Below are positions 30,841 to 35,932 of a stretch of DNA of 35,932 nt, one piece after another. Position numbers and translations under genes: made by a program. Source of the stretch: a virus; IMG/VR virus record IMGVR_UViG_3300029309_000125, positions 1 to 35,932 of that record; one strand, given 5' to 3'. Every line of letters starts with the position of its first letter. Position 1 is the first letter of the stretch. The notes below the pieces were generated by a model. That model was given only the letters and a program-made list of their open reading frames with translations. It made no database searches and was not told where the DNA came from.

Positions 30841-31238
30841 TATATAATCCTCATCATGTTTACCATATCTCGATCTGTTGCTTTAAAATTATGTTTACCA
30901 TATAACTTAACTAAACTTTTTTTATTAACAGAGGTCATTAAAAATTTAAGCTTTAGTATTTTTGATAATACAGCTGCTTCCTCTACTAATAGTTTTACAG
31001 TTTTTAAACTTTCTTTATTTGTATTTTGAGGATTAGTTACCATCCATTCCATCCATCCAATCGGAGAAGATTGATCAGCATACACCCATACACCACCAAA
31101 AATATAGTCATCATCATTATTAACGCAAACAACTCCTGTAATGGGGAGTATGACTTCTGGAACAGCTTCCCAATCATGTCCTTTCCAATAAGAAACAAAT
31201 TTATGATAGTCTTCATCTTTATATCCTCTACAATACAT
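30840..31238 (-). CDS. GNAT-like protein in gp13 position
   Basis: The 132 residues carry a DDYIFGGVWVYADQ strand, IGWMEWMVTN, a helix EAAVLSKILKL and YGKHNFKATDRD near the C-terminus, a layout like the N-acetyltransferase fold. In T7, gp13 is a small virion-assembly factor in the same place between gp12 and gp14. The protein may lack acetyl-CoA binding, so the enzyme activity is uncertain. The start at 31238 is coupled to the tail tube B stop. Confidence 0.6.
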   Translation of the reverse strand: MYCRGYKDEDYHKFVSYWKGHDWEAVPEVILPITGVVCVNNDDDYIFGGVWVYADQSSPIGWMEWMVTNPQNTNKESLKTVKLLVEEAAVLSKILKLKFLMTSVNKKSLVKLYGKHNFKATDRDMVNMMRII

Positions 31239-33545
31239 TTAAGCTCCCTCCGCATCTACCCATAATGCTAAGCTGATTACAGTCATAGGATAAGGTAAAT
31301 CTTGTTTTACTTCAAGTATTTTTTCGTTTGTCCAATCATTACGAATAAAGAATTTAAACTGACCTGTTTCTACATTTATTGGTTGGCCTGTTATGTCGCT
31401 TGTATTTAATACAGGTAAATTACTAAGTTGTTTATTAAACTCTCCTACCTTTGCTCCCTTTGTATTTCTAAATCTTAATATTGCTTTAGTTAAACCTTTA
31501 ACTCTAGAGTTAGGTAATCGTTGAGCTAAAGTAGGTTCTATAGGTAAGGTCCTCATAATGCTATCATATTTTAAACCAGCTATAATAGTAGTTGATTGTT
31601 TATCTATAGTAATACTACCACCAGATACAGTTTGTTCAGAATGAAAGTTACCATCTGCTATTACTTGTACTGTTTTACCCTCTAGATGATTTAATCCACT
31701 AACAGAAGTAATATTGCTTCCTGTAGCTGAAACACCACTATCTACAAACCAATCTAAATCTCTTACAGGTTTAAATTTTTCTACACAATGAATAGGAGAA
31801 TCAGTTGTACCACGATTAACACATAACCATATAGAATCATCAGATGTACCAGATACAGCTGCACCACTTACAATATCACCATTAGTTGTTAATCTAGACC
31901 ATCCAATAACTTCCTGGTTTCTTTCATATAATAATGAAGCTATATCTCCATCATTCTTAACACACCAGAATACTTGATTTGGTTGTTTTTGTAAAAATGT
32001 TTCAACTACACCAGTATTATCTGATCCCTCTAATATAACATCACTTAATATATTTAAATCATTTGACTGAAAAGATGCTGTTTGTGAATTAAATATTAAC
32101 TCTCTTATTTTAAAATTATCCTTTTGTGTATATAAAACAGCATTACCAGCAAGAAAACCTTGCATAGTAGATGATCCAAAAGCATTTTCTGGAATAGTTT
32201 TTATATTAGTTGATGTTACTATTTCATCTGTTGTACTAGCTGGTGATACATTTATTATTGATCCTGATGTACCAGCAAATAAATTTTCTTTTGATTCTAA
32301 AAATCTTGTAGCTTCTGGAGAGTTAGGTACTCTTTTAATTGCAAGGTCACCAAAGCTACCTTGTAAATTGTTAAAGAAATCACCAGACACACTACCATAA
32401 ATTGTACCAGGTTCTGCTGATGTACCTGAAAAAAATAATCTATTTTGAAAAAATGCTGATGTCCTGGGAAAACCATTATCAACACTAAACGCACTTAATG
32501 ACCAATCTTTAGTAGCATCTGTACTAATTATTTTACTAACTATTGTACCAGTAACTACAGTTGCAGAAGTAAATCCTGTTACTTTCATAATACCCTCAGA
32601 ATAAATAGATTCTGCTGATATTTGATAATCCATACCTCCAGAGCTATCTACTTCAGAAATAGAACTATAATCAATTCTAATTAAAGTTGTAGGCCCCTCT
32701 GTCAAAGGTGAATTAAATATAAAGTTTTTATTTGCTGTACCAGTAGTATCAAACTCTGCAAACACATCAAAACTTGCACCATTATCTATAGACCTCATAA
32801 CTTTTACAACACCTGTCCAGCTAGAAGATGTTTCAAATTTCCAATCAGAAAAAGATACATCAAGTGCAGTTTCTGATGTAGTACTTCCTGTTTCGTTTTC
32901 TCCTGTAACACGTTTAGTTGCACCCTCTCTAGGATGACGTACTTTAATAAAAGTTTCTTTTCCTGAATCATCCATTGTATTTGTAAATAAATCAGCACTA
33001 GCGGTAAGAGTTGCACTACCACCTACAGTTAATGTTCCTGATGGTGTTATTGTTGTAGATGTAGTATTCTCATCAAGAAAAGGAGGATAGATAAAATCTA
33101 TTGGTGATATAGCGAATTCATTAGCAGTAGAAGTCCTTTGTAATTGTTGTGGAGGATGATTAGGATGTGTAAGAATTAATGTATCAAATCTTGATATAAA
33201 TTGTATATCTCTAATCTCTGCTTGAAGATATGGTACTGTACCACTAACAGCATAACTTGTACCAGCAGAATCAAATACTCTAGCATAAGCATTACCAATT
33301 TCTACTACATAAACTACATCAGTAGAAAATTCAAAAGGTATTAATCTAGCAGCTGCACTACCATTGCCGTTATTTGTTTTAGCTATAAATTGCGTTCCTG
33401 GTCTTCTTTCTATTCCTCCCTGAGGAAGTATAGTAAAGTTTTCTAAATGACTAACACCTTTTTTATATATTTGTAAATCTGTACGGCCATCCATATTAGG
33501 AGATAGCTCGCCAGAATTAAAAGCTGTTGTATAAGCTATAGCCAT
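31239..33545 (-). CDS. Tail tubular protein B (gp12-like)
   Basis: The 768-residue protein begins FNSGELSPNMDGRTDLQIYK and then has NFTILPQGGIERRPGTQFIA (about residues 36-55). The ELSP-x-x-x-GR-x-D-x-x-x-Y plus QGG-x-x-RRPGT pattern is the classic start of podovirus tail tube/stabilisation proteins. Length is close to T7 gp12 (794). It forms the lower tail nozzle. It overlaps the tail tube A gene by one base. Confidence 0.92.
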   Translation of the reverse strand: MAIAYTTAFNSGELSPNMDGRTDLQIYKKGVSHLENFTILPQGGIERRPGTQFIAKTNNGNGSAAARLIPFEFSTDVVYVVEIGNAYARVFDSAGTSYAVSGTVPYLQAEIRDIQFISRFDTLILTHPNHPPQQLQRTSTANEFAISPIDFIYPPFLDENTTSTTITPSGTLTVGGSATLTASADLFTNTMDDSGKETFIKVRHPREGATKRVTGENETGSTTSETALDVSFSDWKFETSSSWTGVVKVMRSIDNGASFDVFAEFDTTGTANKNFIFNSPLTEGPTTLIRIDYSSISEVDSSGGMDYQISAESIYSEGIMKVTGFTSATVVTGTIVSKIISTDATKDWSLSAFSVDNGFPRTSAFFQNRLFFSGTSAEPGTIYGSVSGDFFNNLQGSFGDLAIKRVPNSPEATRFLESKENLFAGTSGSIINVSPASTTDEIVTSTNIKTIPENAFGSSTMQGFLAGNAVLYTQKDNFKIRELIFNSQTASFQSNDLNILSDVILEGSDNTGVVETFLQKQPNQVFWCVKNDGDIASLLYERNQEVIGWSRLTTNGDIVSGAAVSGTSDDSIWLCVNRGTTDSPIHCVEKFKPVRDLDWFVDSGVSATGSNITSVSGLNHLEGKTVQVIADGNFHSEQTVSGGSITIDKQSTTIIAGLKYDSIMRTLPIEPTLAQRLPNSRVKGLTKAILRFRNTKGAKVGEFNKQLSNLPVLNTSDITGQPINVETGQFKFFIRNDWTNEKILEVKQDLPYPMTVISLALWVDAEGA

Positions 33546-34165
33546 TAAAACCTCGGTGTATCTTCATATCTTGATAAAAGCATTTCGCTTTCTGGTTGAT
33601 TATAATCACTACTTTCAAAAGTATCTATACTTCTTGCGTATGGTAGGACTACTTGTTCTAATTCTTTTAATATAGAGTTTTCTATCTTATCATCAAGTTG
33701 CATTGGATATGCTAACTTTAAAGCTAGTTTTAGTATTACTACTTGAGCAGCTAAAGAATCTAAATGTGTAATATCTGCTGGAACAGCTGCATATTTAATA
33801 AAAATCTTTTCTGATTCACACAGAATATTTTTACCCTCAACAACATATTTTAATCTATCATTATAACCATTGTCATTATCAAATACATCTATAACTCTAA
33901 CACAATCATTAGGTAATAAGAATGCAAACTTATATTCAAAGGTTGGTGCATCACTTAACTTAACAGGTATAGCTCTTTTTTTACAGGAATTAAAAGGATA
34001 TACTCTAATTGATTCTTCTAATGCTTGATCAAAGAATACATTACATAAAGATGCACTTCGTATATGTGCGTCTGTTGAACTAGTTGATGTATCTAGTGAA
34101 GCAATCATATCAGCTCCTACTTTTAAAAGTGCTTGATTGCAAATATCTATTTTTGTAAGGGCCAT
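33545..34165 (-). CDS. Tail tubular protein A (gp11-like)
   Basis: The 206 residues start MALTKIDICNQALLKVGAD, followed by SASLCNVFFDQALEESIRVYP. The ICN-x-AL-x-x-x-G-A opening and the VFFDQALEE-x-IR-x-YP segment are hallmarks of T7 gp11-type gatekeeper proteins, which join the portal to the tail nozzle. Length fits the family (about 195-210). Confidence 0.92.
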   Translation of the reverse strand: MALTKIDICNQALLKVGADMIASLDTSTSSTDAHIRSASLCNVFFDQALEESIRVYPFNSCKKRAIPVKLSDAPTFEYKFAFLLPNDCVRVIDVFDNDNGYNDRLKYVVEGKNILCESEKIFIKYAAVPADITHLDSLAAQVVILKLALKLAYPMQLDDKIENSILKELEQVVLPYARSIDTFESSDYNQPESEMLLSRYEDTPRF

Positions 34166-34234
34166 ATTTCTCCTGATAAAAGGTAGGACTTATACTAAAC
34201 GAGAAGGATGTTTAGATGCCTACTGAATTACTTG

Positions 34235-34723
34235 TTATACAGCAACATAGTAAAAGATTTGACCAGTAAGATTAACTGATCCAGATACTGTGTTTGATCC
34301 ACTTGCTACAAGAGTAACAAGACCTATTCCTGTAGCAGCTACAGGTGCTTGATCCCACCCTGAATGTACTTGAACAGCACCAGAGTTTATAGCACCCATA
34401 CCACCAGCTTGTCCGATTTGTACGCCATCAATTTTAAAATTGACTCTTGTACTACTATCGCTACCTAAAGCTGCACTAGTTTGTAAAGTTGCATTAAGAA
34501 CAACTGCACCTTGTGGTAATACTGTTAATTGGAATGTGTCTTGAGCAGCAGAAGCTGAAGTAACATCAAACTTTGCAGTTTTAATTTCAACTGCATTAGT
34601 GTTTGAATCAAACAACTTTTGCGTACCATCTTTAGCACTTGAAGCAGTAATGGTATCTACACCTGTTGCACCAGCTGTTCCACCATACACTTCAATAATC
34701 TGTGTTGAATTTTGATTTCCCAT
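34235..34723 (-). CDS. Small protein between capsid and tail, possible head decoration
   Basis: The 162 residues are rich in Ala, Thr, Gly and Val with beta-strand character (for example FDVTSASAAQDTFQLTVLPQ and NFKIDGVQIGQAGGM). Position between capsid and tail tube A and the beta-rich sequence suggest a capsid decoration or head-completion protein. A GGAGAA site lies upstream of the ATG at 34723. No family is certain. Confidence 0.55.
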   Translation of the reverse strand: MGNQNSTQIIEVYGGTAGATGVDTITASSAKDGTQKLFDSNTNAVEIKTAKFDVTSASAAQDTFQLTVLPQGAVVLNATLQTSAALGSDSSTRVNFKIDGVQIGQAGGMGAINSGAVQVHSGWDQAPVAATGIGLVTLVASGSNTVSGSVNLTGQIFYYVAV

Positions 34724-34736
34724 CTAATTATTCTCC

Positions 34737-35729
34737 TTATACGCCAGCTGCGTCATTACCTGATTCTTTAACACCGATTTGAACAACTTTCTTTTCTTCC
34801 ATACGAACAGCACCTGTTCTCATGCAAGAGTAAGCATAGTAGTTAAATCTCTTATCGTCACGCTTGCTAATCTCTGTCATAATTTGAGGATTAACAACTT
34901 GACGCACGGCAGAACGAGTATATGCAACACAAGCTCTCTTACCAGCAGTAGTTGATCCACCACTTGCTGCAACAGGAAGATCGTCAGATGCTCCCCAAGA
35001 AAGGTTTGCTATATGGTTTGTTCCGTCAGCATCATTTGCATCATTTACAAATGGAAGCTGATTAGACTTGATGATTTCGAATCCAAAGAATGTATTCATA
35101 TCACCACTAACTAAAGACTTAATATTATTGAAGTCAATAGAAGCAACAGTTGTGTTAGTCAATAAGTCTTGTAAAGCTTTAGGACTAACAGCAAGATATG
35201 GTTTGTTTAATGGATCATTTAAATCAACTCCATTAGATTCCATAATCTCTCTTGCTTGTGCAATTTTATCAATAGTTAAGCCAGTATTGTTGTGAGCAAT
35301 CTTATTAGCAGCAGCTAAATCAGCAGTACCAGCACCTGTTTTACCAGTTTGTGCAGTACCGAATAATCCTTTTAAGAACTCAATGTCATACTTACGCATA
35401 AGTGCAGTTACTTGTTGCTGAACATATTCTGATTCAGGATTTACAAGCATTTGAACTTTATCGAACTTATCTAACATTAATCCAACGTCATACGCAGTAG
35501 CTGTAACTCTACGTCTGTCGTGAGATATGTCATTTTCAGGAGAATCAGCATAGCGAGAAGTAACCTCGTCAGCAATAACTGATCCTAACTGATCGTAATA
35601 TTTTTCTTCACCCTCAATAGACTCTTCAAGGTGAGTGCCTTTAAATTTACCACCGATTGTTTGAGTAAGTAAATCTAGAGTAGCACCATACTGCTTTACG
35701 AATGCAGTTGTTATACTAGTTGAAGCCAT
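34737..35729 (-). CDS. Major capsid protein (T7 gp10-like, HK97 fold)
   Basis: The 330-residue protein begins MASTSITTAFVKQYGATLDL and contains YDVGLMLDKFDKVQMLVNPE (about residues 78-97). Podovirus major capsid proteins have this length (about 330-350) and this central helix region (EYVQQQVTALMRKYD). The gene follows scaffold across the closure point. Its ribosome-binding region AAAGGAGATATAAA is very strong, as expected for the most abundant virion protein. Confidence 0.88.
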   Translation of the reverse strand: MASTSITTAFVKQYGATLDLLTQTIGGKFKGTHLEESIEGEEKYYDQLGSVIADEVTSRYADSPENDISHDRRRVTATAYDVGLMLDKFDKVQMLVNPESEYVQQQVTALMRKYDIEFLKGLFGTAQTGKTGAGTADLAAANKIAHNNTGLTIDKIAQAREIMESNGVDLNDPLNKPYLAVSPKALQDLLTNTTVASIDFNNIKSLVSGDMNTFFGFEIIKSNQLPFVNDANDADGTNHIANLSWGASDDLPVAASGGSTTAGKRACVAYTRSAVRQVVNPQIMTEISKRDDKRFNYYAYSCMRTGAVRMEEKKVVQIGVKESGNDAAGV

Positions 35730-35832
35730 TTTATATCTCCTTTTTTAATAATTGGCTAATTAATTTACACGACTAATCGGCTCTGATTATCTCCAAAAGG
35801 AGGTCTTGCCTGCCAGTTTACGTCTGGTTTGA
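35730..35832 (-). other. Capsid gene leader
   Basis: This stretch holds the leader RNA from the candidate promoter at 78-49 (across the closure point) to the capsid ATG at 35729. It contains AAGGAGATATA just before the start and two short hairpins: CCAG/CTGG near 35812-35826 and CTCC/GGAG near 35791-35802. They may protect the message. No gene is seen. Confidence 0.5.
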
Positions 35833-35932
35833 CGATAACTTACAGAGGTCTTGAAAAGGTTATCTCTTTCGTTAATAAATTTTGTACTAAAAGTAAATCT
35901 TAACTGTCAAGCTAAAAAATTACAAATCATCT
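35833..35932. repeat. Right copy of terminal overlap (circular closure)
   Basis: This is the second copy of the 1-100 overlap, with one mismatch at 35834. It contains the same candidate promoter (rightmost copy at 35881-35910) and the last 13 bases of the scaffold gene (35920-35932). It is an assembly or permutation overlap rather than a separate locus. Confidence 0.9.

Noticed and set aside
1-35932. tRNA genes, CRISPR arrays and insertion sequences
   Set aside because: No cloverleaf-like segments with CCA-type ends, no regularly spaced palindromic repeats and no transposase motifs were seen by eye. The direct repeats present are short and tandem.

Overview
The window is one complete, circularly closed tailed-phage genome. 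Bases 35833-35932 repeat bases 1-100 with a single mismatch (98 of them, 3-100, are identical), so the unique genome is about 35.8 kb, opened between the scaffold and capsid genes. The virion genes follow the T7 podovirus order: terminase, portal, scaffold, capsid, tail tubes A and B, gp13-, gp14-, gp15- and gp16-like internal virion proteins, gp17-like tail fibre. There is no T7-type RNA polymerase, DNA polymerase, integrase or recognisable endolysin. The DNA is AT-rich. Several small proteins (lysine-rich peptides, YRGV peptide, Pro-rich connector peptide) look like families common in marine phages. With the glutamine-II riboswitch this suggests a marine podovirus of a Gram-negative host. 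A relative of the RNAP-less pelagiphage HTVC010P type is possible, but that is inference; the host is not established.

Layout. A control region at about 8510-8804 divides two transcription units. It holds tandem GCAAAT iterons, AGCTCC repeats, a TTGACA promoter and a palindrome. Leftward from it run short unknown early genes (8509 down to 6030), interrupted and closed by two terminators (7596-7627, 5981-6010). Then comes the late leftward block: a TerS candidate, a run of very small genes, TerL, portal, scaffold, across the closure point to capsid, tail, internal virion proteins, tail fibre, receptor-binding-type genes, a secreted PEP-CTERM-like protein, and a cassette of tiny membrane and lysine-rich proteins ending at 15757. 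Rightward from 8805 runs the regulation and replication operon: excisionase-type HTH protein, HIRAN-like protein, NUMOD1-like HTH, replication-initiator-like protein, DnaB-type helicase, DNA methyltransferase, SSB-like protein, NinG, metallophosphoesterase. It ends with a separately promoted glutamine-II riboswitch, an 18-codon YRGV peptide gene and a terminator at 15499-15526.

How it works, by inference: host sigma-70 RNA polymerase reads the TTGACA-type promoters. An initiator plus DnaB-like helicase load host replication enzymes at the iteron region. NinG, the SSB and the methyltransferase process or protect the DNA. The late block builds a podovirus particle with a large ejectosome. The riboswitch suggests that the phage senses cellular glutamine, and so nitrogen state. 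The most notable items are the riboswitch and micropeptide, the phage-encoded PEP-CTERM-like protein, the 2115-residue virion protein with an HExxH motif, the iteron region, and a possible AUA start codon.
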